From: Elusimicrobiota bacterium
Lineage (GTDB): Bacteria > Elusimicrobiota > Elusimicrobia > UBA1565 > UBA9628
Reading direction: 5' to 3'
Assembly (NCBI GenBank): GCA_026388095.1
Contig: JAPLKL010000052.1
Coordinates: 1 to 60,146 of the forward strand
DNA length: 60,146 nt
Shown here piece by piece: positions 24,898-36,005 of the stretch. Numbering within the stretch: position 1 is the first letter of the stretch; each line of letters begins with the position of its first letter. Under the pieces are notes generated by a model. It had not been told where the DNA came from, made no database searches, and saw only the letters and a list, made by a program, of their open reading frames with translations. The position numbers and the translations under genes were made by a program.

Positions 24898-25355
24898 TCC
24901 AGCATGTGATCCTGGTGGGAGATTTTCTTGGCGTCGAGCTCTTTTCTCCAGAGCTCCTTGGCCGCCGCCATCTGCCGCCGGCAGCGGATCACCCAGCGGC
25001 TCTCGGGCGGCGAGAAAAGCTCGACGCCGGTCCGGAACCAGACATAGGCGTACTTGAGCGAGCTTTCCTTCATGGCCTCGTCGCGCTCGAAGCGCGCCAG
25101 GGCCAGCCGCGCATCGAGTTCGGCCGGGGTGATGCGGCCGACCTGCCGCTCGCCCTGGAGGCGCGCCTGCCTCTCGGCCAGCATCCGGTCGAGGTGAGCC
25201 GCCTTGAGCTCGGGACGGCGGTCCCATTCCAGATACTTCTCACCCTCCAGATAGGCCGATCGGGCGCGCAGCCAGACGTCGGCATAGGCCATTCCGTAGA
25301 CGGCCAGCACGCAGGTCAGGAGGGTCAGCAGCCTGCGGCGCAGCTCAGAACCCAC
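24894..25355 (-). CDS. Membrane-anchored helical protein of unknown function
   Basis: 153 residues: one N-terminal membrane segment (RRLLTLLTCVLAVYGMAYAD), then a long charged helix rich in Arg, Glu and Ala (residues about 40-100, AERQARLQGERQVGRITPAE) that may form a coiled coil. No family recognised. It overlaps the response regulator upstream by 11 bases and the M50-like gene downstream by four, so it is part of this operon. Confidence 0.65.
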   Translation of the reverse strand: MGSELRRRLLTLLTCVLAVYGMAYADVWLRARSAYLEGEKYLEWDRRPELKAAHLDRMLAERQARLQGERQVGRITPAELDARLALARFERDEAMKESSLKYAYVWFRTGVELFSPPESRWVIRCRRQMAAAKELWRKELDAKKISHQDHMLE

Positions 25356-25815
25356 CGGTCATGGGGCGCCCGCGGGCGGTGCGGTCGATGGCCGGAGGGC
25401 GGGTCTGGAGTATGCTGTGGATGAGGGCGGAGAGGGCCGCCGGGCGCATGGGCTTGATGAGGAATTCCTTGACGTTCGGCTCCCGGCGGACCATGGCGAC
25501 CTGATTCTCGTCCAGATTCCTCCCGGTGATGACGATGATCGGGATGCCGCCGTTGCCGGTCGCCTGCAGTTCCCTGAGCACCTCGTAGCCGCCCTTGCCC
25601 GGCAGCATGAAGTCCAGCAGGATGAGGTCCGGCATGAGGGCCTCGGCCTTGCGCAGGGCCTCCGGTCCGTCCACGGCCCGATCGGTCCGGAACCCTTCCT
25701 GGCGCGCCACGTGCTCGAGGATGTCGAGCACGTCCTCGTCGTCGTCCACCAGGAGTATGAGCTTCTCCTTGGGGTCGCTGAGGACTGGTTCGGGCCGGCC
25801 TTCCTCGTTTTCCAT
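25345..25815 (-). CDS. Stand-alone response regulator (receiver domain)
   Basis: 156 residues, a CheY-like receiver with no output domain. The acidic pocket is LILLVDDDEDVLDILEHV, the phosphoacceptor D68 is in LILLDFMLPGKGG, the conserved Thr is in IIVITGRN and the Lys in EFLIKPMRP. The C-terminal tail (after about residue 135) is Arg/Pro-rich. It follows a similar receiver (25817-26254) by one base, suggesting an ancient duplication. The sensor kinase is not encoded nearby. Confidence 0.88.
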   Translation of the reverse strand: MENEEGRPEPVLSDPKEKLILLVDDDEDVLDILEHVARQEGFRTDRAVDGPEALRKAEALMPDLILLDFMLPGKGGYEVLRELQATGNGGIPIIVITGRNLDENQVAMVRREPNVKEFLIKPMRPAALSALIHSILQTRPPAIDRTARGRPMTGGF

Positions 25816-25816
25816 C

Positions 25817-26254
25817 TCAAGCTCCGCCGGCGGCGCCGCTGAATTCCGGGGGGTGGGTCTTGAGAATCCTGTGCAGGGCCATGGCCAGGACCACGGGCTT
25901 GAGAGGCTTCTCCATGAAGTCGATGACGTTGGATTCCTGGCGTATCATCTCCACCGTGGTCCGGTCGGTGGAACGGCCGGTGATGATGAGGATGGGTATC
26001 CTCGCGGTCTCGCCGCTCTGCAGCTGGCGCAGCACCTCGAAGCCGCCGTAGCGGGGCAGCATGAGGTCCAAGAGGATGACGTCCGGCAGCAAGGCCTGGA
26101 TCTTGTTGAGGCCCTCCTCCCCGTCGCCCGCCGTCTCGACGCGGAAACCTTCCTTCTTGACCACGAACTCGAGCAGGTCCCGGACGCTCTCGTCGTCATC
26201 GACGATCATGACAAGTTTGTCGGAACTCTTGGCTAGGCCTTCCCCATCGGTCAT
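25817..26254 (-). CDS. Stand-alone response regulator (receiver domain)
   Basis: About 145 residues from the ATG at 26254 (a TTG at 26290 is possible). Receiver motifs: LVMIVDDDESVRDLLEFVVK, phosphoacceptor D63 in VILLDLMLPRYGGFEVLRQL, ILIITGRS and DFMEKPLKP. There is no output domain. It closely resembles the next gene in sequence and layout (both contain GF(R)xExxxDGxEx and an LxxLQxxG segment), so they look like tandem paralogues. It begins the operon that continues with the anchored helical protein, M50-like protease and polyprenol kinase-like protein. Confidence 0.87.
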   Translation of the reverse strand: MTDGEGLAKSSDKLVMIVDDDESVRDLLEFVVKKEGFRVETAGDGEEGLNKIQALLPDVILLDLMLPRYGGFEVLRQLQSGETARIPILIITGRSTDRTTVEMIRQESNVIDFMEKPLKPVVLAMALHRILKTHPPEFSGAAGGA

Positions 26255-26324
26255 GGCAGCAATTAAACCATTTGGAATCCGGTCGTTCAAGCGAGTTGGA
26301 CGGGACGCCGCACGACGCGCGAAG

Positions 26325-27836
26325 TCAGAGGACCTCGATGATGACGAACTCCTCCAGGGGTTCCCGGCTGAAGGTGAAAGGCAGGAACCCGGAGATGCTG
26401 GAGTAGAACCCGCCCTCGCCCCCCCAGCCGCTGATCAGGCGCAGGGGCAAGGCGCAGTCCACCCTCAAGGTGAGGACATTGCTCAAGAGCGGCCGGCGCG
26501 GCGGCGCCAGACGGAGGTTGGTGCGGGAGGACACCACGACGTCCCCGCGCGTCAGGTAGCGCGCGGCGACCTCTGCGGCCATGGCTTTCTGCGCCCCCGC
26601 ATACCGCCAATCGACCCAGGCCACAGCCAGGGCCAGGGAAAGCGTCACGGCGAGGGTGGCGCCATAGAGCCGCGCCAGGACTCGCCGGGGCAGGCGCGAC
26701 TCAAGACCGGCCGCCCCGGCGAAGACCATCGGCGGCAGGAGGAACAAGACGGTCCTCGCCATGATGCTCCAATACGAGAAGGCCACGGCGCCCGCCGAAA
26801 CCAGCCAGGCCGCCCAGAGGCCCCCCCCCCGCGCGCGCCCGGAGCCGGGGCCCAAGACCTGCGCGAAGGAGCACACCGCGCCCCACGCGAAGAACGCGCC
26901 CATGAGCCGGTCACCGAACCTCACCCCGGGCGCCAGATCGAGCCACGGCGAGAACAACGCCGCGGCCACAGCCGCAGCCGCGGCCCATAGCGCGGTCCGG
27001 CGCCGCGAGCCCGGCTCGGCCAGGAGCGGCCAGGCCAGCGCGCCAGCGGAGCAGCCCCCGGCGCAGGCCAAAAAAGACCGGGTCCGATGAGACCAGTGGG
27101 ACCAGAAGGAGTGCGCCGCCCCGCCGGAGACGGCGCCGACCCCGCGCAGGACCGCGCCGCCGGTGGCCAGGTCGCGGACCAGGAAGCCGCCCAACCCCAG
27201 CAGCGCCAGACCGCAGTAGCCGGCGATGCGGCGCGCGGACGCGCCCCGGCTCCAAAGGAAGAAGGCGGCGACCGGCAGCAGGAAGACCGCGAGGTATTTG
27301 GACAGGAGGGCCGCGTCCAAGAGCAAGGCCGAGGCCACCAGCCAGCCGGGACTATCCTCGTCGCATCCGCGCACCAAGGCGTAGAGCGCGGCGAACCCGA
27401 AAGCCGCGGCCAGCTTCTCGGTCATGAGATGATTCATGTTGATGAGATAGGCGGGAGAAGACAGCACGATGAGCGTGGGCCATAGGGGCCTGGCCAGGAA
27501 GCGCGCCGCCAGCAGATAGAGCGACAGGGCCGCGACCAGGTCCAGCGGGAAGAAAGCCATGCGCATGGGCAGTTCGCCGCCGCCCGTCGCACGAAGCGCC
27601 CCGGCCAGGAGGTAGAGCAGCAGCGGTGGATTGTTATTGATCCGGGGCCAAGGGGTGGCGCCGATGTCGCTGGCGGCTCCCCCGGGCAGCGGCCCCCAAG
27701 GCCGGCGCAGGATCTGCCCCGCCAAGTCCAGGAAGAACGGTTCATCGATGTGATAGGCCTTGGCCCAGAACGGCGCCATGATGAGCAATGTAAAGACCGC
27801 CACGACGAGGATGTCGCGCCTGCGCTCGCCGGACAT
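26325..27836 (-). CDS. GT-C fold glycosyltransferase (PMT/ArnT-like)
   Basis: A 503-residue polytopic protein with about 11 membrane spans. The first periplasmic loop has the acidic catalytic-site motif YHIDEPFFLDLAGQILRRPW, and INNNPPLLLYLLAGALRA resembles the ArnT/GT39 group, which moves sugars from lipid phosphates to protein or lipid acceptors. The coding strand has a run of ten G (26821-26830) in the codons for Arg-Gly-Gly-Gly, a possible slippage site. It lies five bases after another GT-C gene, in the run that starts with gcvT. Confidence 0.82.
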   Translation of the reverse strand: MSGERRRDILVVAVFTLLIMAPFWAKAYHIDEPFFLDLAGQILRRPWGPLPGGAASDIGATPWPRINNNPPLLLYLLAGALRATGGGELPMRMAFFPLDLVAALSLYLLAARFLARPLWPTLIVLSSPAYLINMNHLMTEKLAAAFGFAALYALVRGCDEDSPGWLVASALLLDAALLSKYLAVFLLPVAAFFLWSRGASARRIAGYCGLALLGLGGFLVRDLATGGAVLRGVGAVSGGAAHSFWSHWSHRTRSFLACAGGCSAGALAWPLLAEPGSRRRTALWAAAAAVAAALFSPWLDLAPGVRFGDRLMGAFFAWGAVCSFAQVLGPGSGRARGGGLWAAWLVSAGAVAFSYWSIMARTVLFLLPPMVFAGAAGLESRLPRRVLARLYGATLAVTLSLALAVAWVDWRYAGAQKAMAAEVAARYLTRGDVVVSSRTNLRLAPPRRPLLSNVLTLRVDCALPLRLISGWGGEGGFYSSISGFLPFTFSREPLEEFVIIEVL

Positions 27837-27840
27837 GGGC

Positions 27841-29085
27841 TCAGAGGTAGGTCGCCAAGGATTCGAAGTAGCCCGCAGGCCAGGCCCGGCGGATCAAGGC
27901 CAAGGACCCGAGCAGGTCCCAAGTCCCGATCAAGAGGGCCGCGGCCCCCGCCGTCGCGCACAAGGCCAGTCCCGGCAGGCGAGTCGCCGGATCCGGGAGC
28001 TCGACCGCCAACAAGAGCGCGGCCGGCGCAGCCAGGGTCATGAACCGCGCAAAACCGTAGCAGGCCCACGGCCCGGCCAAGCAGAGATTGAAGGCCAGGA
28101 CGATCCCGAGCCAGCACACCAGGGCCCATTGACTCGACCGCAGGCGGACCCAGGATGCGGCCAGGACCGCCGCATAGAATCCGACGGAGGCCGCCAAAAG
28201 CCCCTGGCGAAGCCGGACCGGCCCCGGGAAAGGCCACTCCGAGGCGAACAGGCCGCGCGCCAAGGCCAGGCCGGGCAGCTGCAGCAGGGGACCTCCGAAG
28301 ATCTCCCTCTGCACGCGCAGATTGATCCAGGGTTCGTGGAAGCGCAGGCCCAGGTAGCCCTGCATGAGGGCCAAGGGCAGGACGCTGGCCAGAAAAGGCA
28401 GGAACATCCTCAGCCCGCGCAGGCCGTGCCTCCCGACCAGGACGGCGCCCATAACGAACAGGATCAGGAAGCCGGATTTCTGAGTGACCATGACCAAAGA
28501 CGCGAAGACCACGGCCCAGACCATATCCTCGGCCAGGAACCGGTCGAACGCGGCCAGGAAGAGGCATACGAACACGGGTTCCACGAAATTCAAGCTCCCG
28601 GTCAGCACCCATGTCGGCGGGAAGAAGATGAACAGCGCCGCGGCCAGCAGGGGCCGGGAGCTCCGGGCGCAGGCTAAGCGATAGAGCAGCACCACGGAGA
28701 GGGCGGCCGCGACCTGGGAAACGGCCAGGGCGCTGACCCGGCTGTCCCGGATCACGAGGGCGGCCAGACGGATGAGGAGCGGATAGAATGGGAACCAGCC
28801 GGTGAAATACTCGGAATTCCTGAAGGCCGGGAATATCTCATGGATGCCGACGTAGAGCTGCGGATAGGACTTGGAGATGAGCAGGTAGACATGCCCGTCA
28901 TAGTAGAGGGCCAAGTCGCGCCAGGGCAGACCGGAGACCGCGCTGGCCAGAGCCAGGAACGAGACTCGGAACGCCAGGGCGAGCAGGAATAGCCCGGCCC
29001 AGCAGGGCCGCGGATGCCCGCGGGCCCAATGTTCGAGCCTGGCCCAGGCCCCGCTGGCGGGGACCGGCGGGGAGCCGGATGGCAC
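27841..29085 (-). CDS. Mannosyltransferase-like membrane protein (PIG-V-like)
   Basis: 414 residues with about nine membrane spans. The segment LYYDGHVYLLISKSYPQLY and the following WFPFYPLLIRLAALVIRD match the WDGxWY...FFPLYP pattern of PIG-V-type dolichyl-phosphate-mannose-dependent mannosyltransferases, here with YDG. The sugar and acceptor are unknown; surface-glycan or glycoprotein assembly is likely. It overlaps the RAM-domain gene by one base and is followed after five bases by another GT-C enzyme. Confidence 0.75.
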   Translation of the reverse strand: MPSGSPPVPASGAWARLEHWARGHPRPCWAGLFLLALAFRVSFLALASAVSGLPWRDLALYYDGHVYLLISKSYPQLYVGIHEIFPAFRNSEYFTGWFPFYPLLIRLAALVIRDSRVSALAVSQVAAALSVVLLYRLACARSSRPLLAAALFIFFPPTWVLTGSLNFVEPVFVCLFLAAFDRFLAEDMVWAVVFASLVMVTQKSGFLILFVMGAVLVGRHGLRGLRMFLPFLASVLPLALMQGYLGLRFHEPWINLRVQREIFGGPLLQLPGLALARGLFASEWPFPGPVRLRQGLLAASVGFYAAVLAASWVRLRSSQWALVCWLGIVLAFNLCLAGPWACYGFARFMTLAAPAALLLAVELPDPATRLPGLALCATAGAAALLIGTWDLLGSLALIRRAWPAGYFESLATYL

Positions 29086-29315
29086 TAGAGATTGGTCGTG
29101 ACCAAGGTCTCGGTGGCGTCTACGCCCTCGACTCCCCGCACCTTGCTCACCACCAGGCCGCAGAGCTTGTCCATGGTGTCCGCGTCGGCGGAGAGGATGC
29201 AGTCCCAGCCGCCGAAGACCATGAACACGTCCGTCACCCCGGGCACGGCCCGGATGCTCTGGATGGCCTTCTGCTCCTTGCCCGGCGCCAGCTTGCAGAG
29301 AACGAATGCTTTCAT
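29085..29315 (-). CDS. Stand-alone RAM (Lrp/AsnC C-terminal) domain protein
   Basis: 76 residues from the ATG at 29315, behind GGAGATGAC. It is the ligand-binding half of an Lrp/AsnC regulator (MKAFVLCKLAPGKEQKAIQS, VPGVTDVFMVFGGWDCILSA, with VEGVDATETLVTTNL at the end) and has no DNA-binding helix-turn-helix. Such single-domain proteins bind amino acids and can modulate full-length Lrp proteins. Placement directly after the glycine cleavage genes and lipoate ligase makes glycine sensing an attractive, unproven, idea. Confidence 0.82.
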   Translation of the reverse strand: MKAFVLCKLAPGKEQKAIQSIRAVPGVTDVFMVFGGWDCILSADADTMDKLCGLVVSKVRGVEGVDATETLVTTNL

Positions 29316-29316
29316 G

Positions 29317-29960
29317 TCATCTCCTCCTGTTCCAAGAATCAGACGCGTACTTCTCCGCGAGGGCCTCGGCCGCCGCCAGCCATGACCCATCCACGCTGAA
29401 AGTCAGCGGCCCCCACTCGCGGGCGAGTCCCTCTCCCATCGCCGCCTCGAGGCCTTCCCGGCCAGCCGCCCGCAGAGAGCCTTGATAGAGTCCTCGCCCG
29501 AGCCGGCGGCGCAGGGCGCCGCCCAGCAGCTTGCGGCCGCTACCGTCGACGATGTCGAAAGCCTCGGGGCCGGCGAAGCAGCGGCTCTGGCGCTGAGCCG
29601 CGGGCGTTTGCGCCATGACCGCCTCCAGCCCCAGCCCCTGCAATCCCCCCAGCACCCCGCGATGGATGCCCTCGTAGACGCGCAGGGGAGGACTCAGGCG
29701 TGGCCAGGGGAAGACCATGGAGAAAGTCAGGTCCCCGTCGTGGAAGACGATGCCTCCGCCCGTGGCCCGCCGCACCGTCTGGGAGGTCGGGATGCCCGCG
29801 GCCTGCGCGGCGGCCGAGGCCGTGGCCCAGTTCTGGCTATAGCCGAAGGTCAAAGCCGGGCCGGCCCAGCGGAAGAAGCGCAGTACGACGCTGCCCTCCG
29901 GGCATAGGACCAGCGTCGCCTCATCAAGCGCCATCTGATGAGGGGCGTCGAGGACCGGGC

Positions 29961-29985
<25 letters not shown>
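29317..29985 (-). CDS. Lipoate-protein ligase A family protein
   Basis: 222 residues of the BPL/LplA fold, which attaches lipoate or octanoate to acceptor lysines. Signatures: [40 protein letters not shown] and the lysine in [13 protein letters not shown]. It overlaps gcvP by 25 bases and lies in the same operon as GcvH, its likely substrate, whose K63 needs lipoylation for glycine cleavage. Whether it is a full ligase, a LipM-type octanoyltransferase or an amidotransferase cannot be told from sequence alone. Confidence 0.84.
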
Positions 29986-32814
<2,829 letters not shown>

Positions 32815-32828
<14 letters not shown>

Positions 32829-33216
32829 GGGCTTCGGCCGTATTGAGGAAGGCCTGGTACGCGTTCCAATCCATGAGCTTGTTGATCTCGCCGGCCAAAG
32901 TGGGCTTCATCTTGAACAGCCAGCCCTGTTCCATCGGGGAGCGGTTGACCACGGCGGGGTCCTTGGTCACGGCCTCGTTGGCCGCGGTGACCTCGCCGGC
33001 CACGGGCGCGTAGATGTCGAAGGCGGCCTTGACCGATTCGACGACGCAGCAGGCCTCGGCGGCCTTCAGCTGGCGGCCGGGCTTGGGGGGCTCGACGAAG
33101 ACGATATCGGTGATCTCGTGCTGGGCGTGGTCCGTGACGCCGACGACCGCGGCCCCGCCTTCGAGGCAGATCCACTCGTGGGTCTTGGTGAAGCGGCAGT
33201 TCTCAGGCTTTGGCAT
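32815..33216 (-). CDS. gcvH: Glycine cleavage system H protein
   Basis: Lipoyl carrier of the glycine cleavage system, 133 residues from the ATG at 33216. It begins [20 protein letters not shown]; the lipoylated lysine is K63 in [14 protein letters not shown]. The lipoate arm shuttles the aminomethyl group between P, T and L proteins. The frame is open further upstream into gcvT, but MPKPENCRF matches the family start. The overlaps with gcvT and gcvP (14 bases each) show strong coupling. Confidence 0.96.
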
Positions 33217-34327
33217 TTTTGAGCTCCTTTGAGACGTAGAAAGGCATGCGCACGACCTCGGCCGGGACTTGACGGCCATGGATCTCGACTGCGGCCTGGG
33301 CGCCGGGTTTGAGGTCGGGCCGGTCCAAATAGCCCATCCCGATCCCGACGCTGAGGGTGGGCGAGAATGTGGCGCTGGTGAGGGTCCCGGCGGGCTTGCC
33401 GTCCACGAAGACGGCGTTGCCGGGCCGGGGCACGCCGCGCTCGCAGAGCCTGATGCCGAAAAGCTTGCGCTTGAGGCCTTCGGCCTTCTGCTTGGCGAAA
33501 TGCTTCTTCCCGATGAAATCCCCCTTGTCGAGCTTGACGACCCAGCCGTAGGAGGCTTCGTAGCTGGAGTGCTCCATGTCCACGTCCGAGCCGTAGAGCA
33601 GGTAGCCGGCCTCCAGGCGCAGAGTGTCGCGGCAGCCGAGCCCGCAGGGCTTGACGCCCAACGGCGCGCCGAGGCTCATGAGGCGCTCCCAGAGCTGGGC
33701 CGTGAGCGCCGCCGGGACGATGAACTCGCAGCCTTCCTCTCCGGTGTAGCCGGTGCGGGTCACGATGCCGGGCTGACCCAGGACGTCGGACTCGACCGCG
33801 GTGAACCGCCCCGGAAGCTTGGCCACTGCGGGCCATTCCTTGGCCACCAGCTCCAGGGCCTTGGGGCCTTGCACGGCGATCATGCCGTAGTCGTCGCTGA
33901 CGTTGGCGAGCTGGACCTGGAAGCCCTGGGCCTGCTTCTGCAGCCAGGCGAAGTCGTTCTCCAGGGTGGCGGCGTTGACCACGAGGAAGTACTTGTCCTT
34001 GCCCAGGCTCGAGATGATGAGGTCGTCCACGATGCCCCCATCCGGGTTAGGCATGTGGGAGTAGATGGCCTGGCCGGGGCCTAGGCGGGCGATGTCGTTG
34101 GTGTTGGTCTTCTGGAGGAACTCCAGGGCCTGGGGCCCGCGGACCCAGATCTGCCCCATGTGGGAGACGTCGAAGAGGCCGACGCCATTGCGCACGGTCT
34201 GGTGTTCCTTTAATATGCCTTCGTATTGGACAGGCAGCTCCCAGCCGTGGAAGTCGACGATGCGGCCGCCGTATTTCTTGTGGGTCTCGTAGAGCGGGGT
34301 CCTGCGGGCAGTGGTGGTCGAGGTCAT
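33203..34327 (-). CDS. gcvT: Glycine cleavage system T protein (aminomethyltransferase)
   Basis: GcvT, 374 residues, releases ammonia from the aminomethyl-H protein and gives methylenetetrahydrofolate. Blocks: PLYETHKKYGGRIVDFHGWE, GLFDVSHMGQIWVRG, TRTGYTGEEGCEFIVPAAL and the C-terminal barrel (PGNAVFVDGKPAGTLTSATF). It is first in the operon gcvT-gcvH-gcvP-lipoate ligase-RAM protein-two glycosyltransferases. A -10 box ends six bases before its ATG, so there is no 5' leader in which a glycine riboswitch could sit. Confidence 0.95.
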   Translation of the reverse strand: MTSTTTARRTPLYETHKKYGGRIVDFHGWELPVQYEGILKEHQTVRNGVGLFDVSHMGQIWVRGPQALEFLQKTNTNDIARLGPGQAIYSHMPNPDGGIVDDLIISSLGKDKYFLVVNAATLENDFAWLQKQAQGFQVQLANVSDDYGMIAVQGPKALELVAKEWPAVAKLPGRFTAVESDVLGQPGIVTRTGYTGEEGCEFIVPAALTAQLWERLMSLGAPLGVKPCGLGCRDTLRLEAGYLLYGSDVDMEHSSYEASYGWVVKLDKGDFIGKKHFAKQKAEGLKRKLFGIRLCERGVPRPGNAVFVDGKPAGTLTSATFSPTLSVGIGMGYLDRPDLKPGAQAAVEIHGRQVPAEVVRMPFYVSKELKNAKA

Positions 34328-34333
34328 AGGCTA

Positions 34334-34364
34334 AAAATAGCAAATTGCCGCGAGCCCTTGCCAA
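34334..34364 (-). promoter_or_regulatory. Predicted leaderless promoter of the gcv operon
   Basis: Minus strand: TTGGCA (34359-34364), 19-base spacer, TATTTT (34334-34339), then TAGCCT and the gcvT ATG. The spacer is longer than ideal; the -10 position is the stronger evidence. Confidence 0.45.
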
Positions 34365-34375
34365 CCAGCTGACCC

Positions 34376-34404
34376 TTGACTATCCCTGACCCACCTGCAA
34401 TAAT
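34376..34404 (+). promoter_or_regulatory. Leaderless promoter for the gene at 34411
   Basis: TTGACT (34376-34381), 17 bases, AATAAT (34399-34404), then CACAGT and the ATG at 34411. There is no Shine-Dalgarno sequence. It is divergent from the gcvT promoter 35 bases away. Confidence 0.65.
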
Positions 34405-34410
34405 CACAGT

Positions 34411-35253
34411 ATGGAAGAAGAGGCTCCTCGCCGCAGCAGCAAAGGCATAGCCGTCCTGGCGGTGCTGGCTGTCGCCGGGTCGGCCGTGGGCGTCATGATC
34501 TACCAGCTTACGCAGAAGGAGAAGCCCGCGGCGGATATCGCGGGGTTCGACATCTCCAAGACCCAGGAGAGCCGCCCGGCGCCGTCCTCCGCCCAGGCGC
34601 TGCCGGGAAGCGCTGCGCAGACCGACCGGACCATGTTCCAGACCGAAGACCTGGGCAAGATGCGCTTCGGGGTCGGAGGCGGGAACACGGCCAAGGCCAT
34701 CGCCCAAAAGGCCGCGGACAGCTTCACCGCGGCCTGCCGCAAGGCGGAAGGCATGGTCCAGGCCCTGGCCATCTCCTACACCAAGCGCTATCCGAGCATC
34801 TCCAAGCTGGGCCGGGACTGGATGGGCTATCCGGACCTCAAGAAGCTCAACGACGACTACATGCGCGACCATGATCCGGTCGCGTTCCTGCACGGGACGG
34901 CCCAGTCCAAGAACTTCGCGAAGTTGCTGGTGAAGTACGCCGCCGACCCGGCCGTGCAGTCCTTCGTCAAGGAAGGCATCGTGAAGGCGCCTGGCGACGT
35001 GACCTCCTCCGCAATGAGCCTGGTCAAAGAGGACAACTCCGTCAAGACCGTGGTCTCCAACGCGGTGTCCGCTTTGGGCCTGCCTCCGGTCCTGACCGCC
35101 CCCATCTTGGAAGGAGGCAAGGTCGACGAGAAACAGGTCATGGGGCAGATCATGCAGGGCAACCCGGGCCTGCAGGGCGCGATGCAGGACCCGAACGTGC
35201 AGAAGGCCCTGCAGCAGCAGCAGCAGGGCGCTGCCCCCAGCGGCCGCCGCTGA
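34411..35253 (+). CDS. Membrane-anchored protein of unknown function
   Basis: 280 residues, not recognised. After a basic N-terminus (EEEAPRRSSKG) comes one membrane segment (IAVLAVLAVAGSAVGVMIYQ), so the C-terminal part is periplasmic. The middle is helical, with FTAACRKAEGMVQALAISYT and RYPSISKLGRDWMGYPDLKK. The end is Gln-rich (LQGAMQDPNVQKALQQQQQG), with five CAG codons in a row. The promoter lies directly against the ATG, predicting a leaderless message. Confidence 0.62.
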   Translation: MEEEAPRRSSKGIAVLAVLAVAGSAVGVMIYQLTQKEKPAADIAGFDISKTQESRPAPSSAQALPGSAAQTDRTMFQTEDLGKMRFGVGGGNTAKAIAQKAADSFTAACRKAEGMVQALAISYTKRYPSISKLGRDWMGYPDLKKLNDDYMRDHDPVAFLHGTAQSKNFAKLLVKYAADPAVQSFVKEGIVKAPGDVTSSAMSLVKEDNSVKTVVSNAVSALGLPPVLTAPILEGGKVDEKQVMGQIMQGNPGLQGAMQDPNVQKALQQQQQGAAPSGRR

Positions 35254-35292
35254 AATAAAAGGGACCCTCCCCCATAGTAGGGAGAGGGTCTC
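35254..35292 (-). terminator. Intrinsic terminator for the Cys-rich lipoprotein gene
   Basis: A stem of 11 bp with one mismatch (35263-35273 with 35280-35290), loop ATAGTA, followed on the minus strand by TTTTATTT (35253-35260). On the plus strand the T tract is missing, but the same hairpin starts eight bases after the preceding gene's stop and may stabilise its message. Confidence 0.8.
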
Positions 35293-35337
35293 TGGACGGA
35301 GCCGCAGCCCCGATGCTCCTAGCCCGCCGGCGACCGA

Positions 35338-35550
35338 CTACTGGTTCCTGACGCAGTACGCGCTGGAGCCGGTGCCCACTTGGTGGTAGCCGGAGGAGCA
35401 GTTAAGCCCGGTCGATGTGTTGGAATTGCAGTTGGAGCTGCTCGAGGAAGAAGATCCCCCGCACCCGCCGCTCTGCTGGCATGGGTCGCTGGAGCAGCTT
35501 ATGGCCCCCATCAACATGACGAAGAACGCCGCAGCCATCAGTCTCTTCAT
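35338..35550 (-). CDS. Small Cys/Ser-rich lipoprotein
   Basis: 70 residues. Signal peptide MKRLMAAAFFVMLMGAISC with lipobox-like AISC (Cys 19). The mature chain is a Gly/Ser-rich linker with seven serines in a row and several further cysteines (DPCQQSGGCGG, NCNSNTSTGLNC, GTGSSAYCVRNQ), likely disulfide-bonded. No family is recognised. It is a stand-alone gene with its own consensus promoter, a GGGGGACT ribosome site and a terminator, so it is probably well expressed. Confidence 0.75.
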   Translation of the reverse strand: MKRLMAAAFFVMLMGAISCSSDPCQQSGGCGGSSSSSSSNCNSNTSTGLNCSSGYHQVGTGSSAYCVRNQ

Positions 35551-35579
35551 ATGAGTCCCCCAATCACATTCGTAGTAGT

Positions 35580-35608
35580 AGTTTAGGGCCCGAAAGCCCG
35601 GCTGTCAA
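35580..35608 (-). promoter_or_regulatory. Promoter of the Cys-rich lipoprotein
   Basis: Minus strand: TTGACA (35603-35608), 17 bases, TAAACT (35580-35585). The spacer contains GGGCTTTCGGGCCC, a relative of the recurring GGCC dyad motif. Confidence 0.8.
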
Positions 35609-35655
35609 GAGGTTTCTCCTATTTTTATTGATTTTTTATCGAAAGGGGCCAGCCG

Positions 35656-35684
35656 TTGACGCGCTCTCGGCAAAGAAGTAATCT
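35656..35684 (+). promoter_or_regulatory. Leaderless promoter of the ferredoxin-peptidase-amidase operon
   Basis: TTGACG (35656-35661), 17 bases, TAATCT (35679-35684), then CTAAAT and the ATG at 35691. No ribosome-binding site. Confidence 0.6.
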
Positions 35685-35690
35685 CTAAAT

Positions 35691-36005
35691 ATGGCACATG
35701 TTATCACCGGGATATGCCTGGGGGAGACCTATGCGCGCTGCGCCGGGGTCTGTCCGGTCGACGCCATACACCCGGGCATCTTTAAAGACGAGCCTTTCAT
35801 GGCCATCGATCCGGAAGCCTGCATCGATTGCGATGTCTGCACCCCGGAATGCCCCATCGGCGCCATCGTCGGGACGGTGGATGCCGAGCCCGCTTGGACG
35901 AAGATCAACGCCGAGCTGGCGCCCCAGTTCAAGAAGAACCCCCCTCTCACTCCCAGGCCGGCCGACGAGCCGCCGCGCAAGCCCGGCCACAAGCTGGTCC
36001 GGTGA
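35691..36005 (+). CDS. Ferredoxin with one 3Fe- and one 4Fe-type cluster site
   Basis: 104 residues; small electron carrier of the FdxA type. Cluster ligands: C9-x7-C17-x3-C21-P, where the position equivalent to the extra Cys of 8Fe ferredoxins is E12, pointing to a [3Fe-4S] cluster; and C44-x2-C47-x2-C50-x3-C54-P for the [4Fe-4S] cluster. A 45-residue Pro-rich tail follows. Its stop overlaps the GTG of the next gene (GTGA), an odd pairing of an electron carrier with cell-wall peptidases. Confidence 0.87.
   Translation: MAHVITGICLGETYARCAGVCPVDAIHPGIFKDEPFMAIDPEACIDCDVCTPECPIGAIVGTVDAEPAWTKINAELAPQFKKNPPLTPRPADEPPRKPGHKLVR

Noticed and set aside
34328-34410. Possible glycine riboswitch before gcvT
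   Set aside because: The predicted transcript starts at the ATG and the divergent gap is only 83 bases, with no riboswitch-like helices.
35201-35230. CAG repeat as a phase-variation site in the gene at 35253
   Set aside because: Five in-frame triplets would only change Gln number, not the frame.
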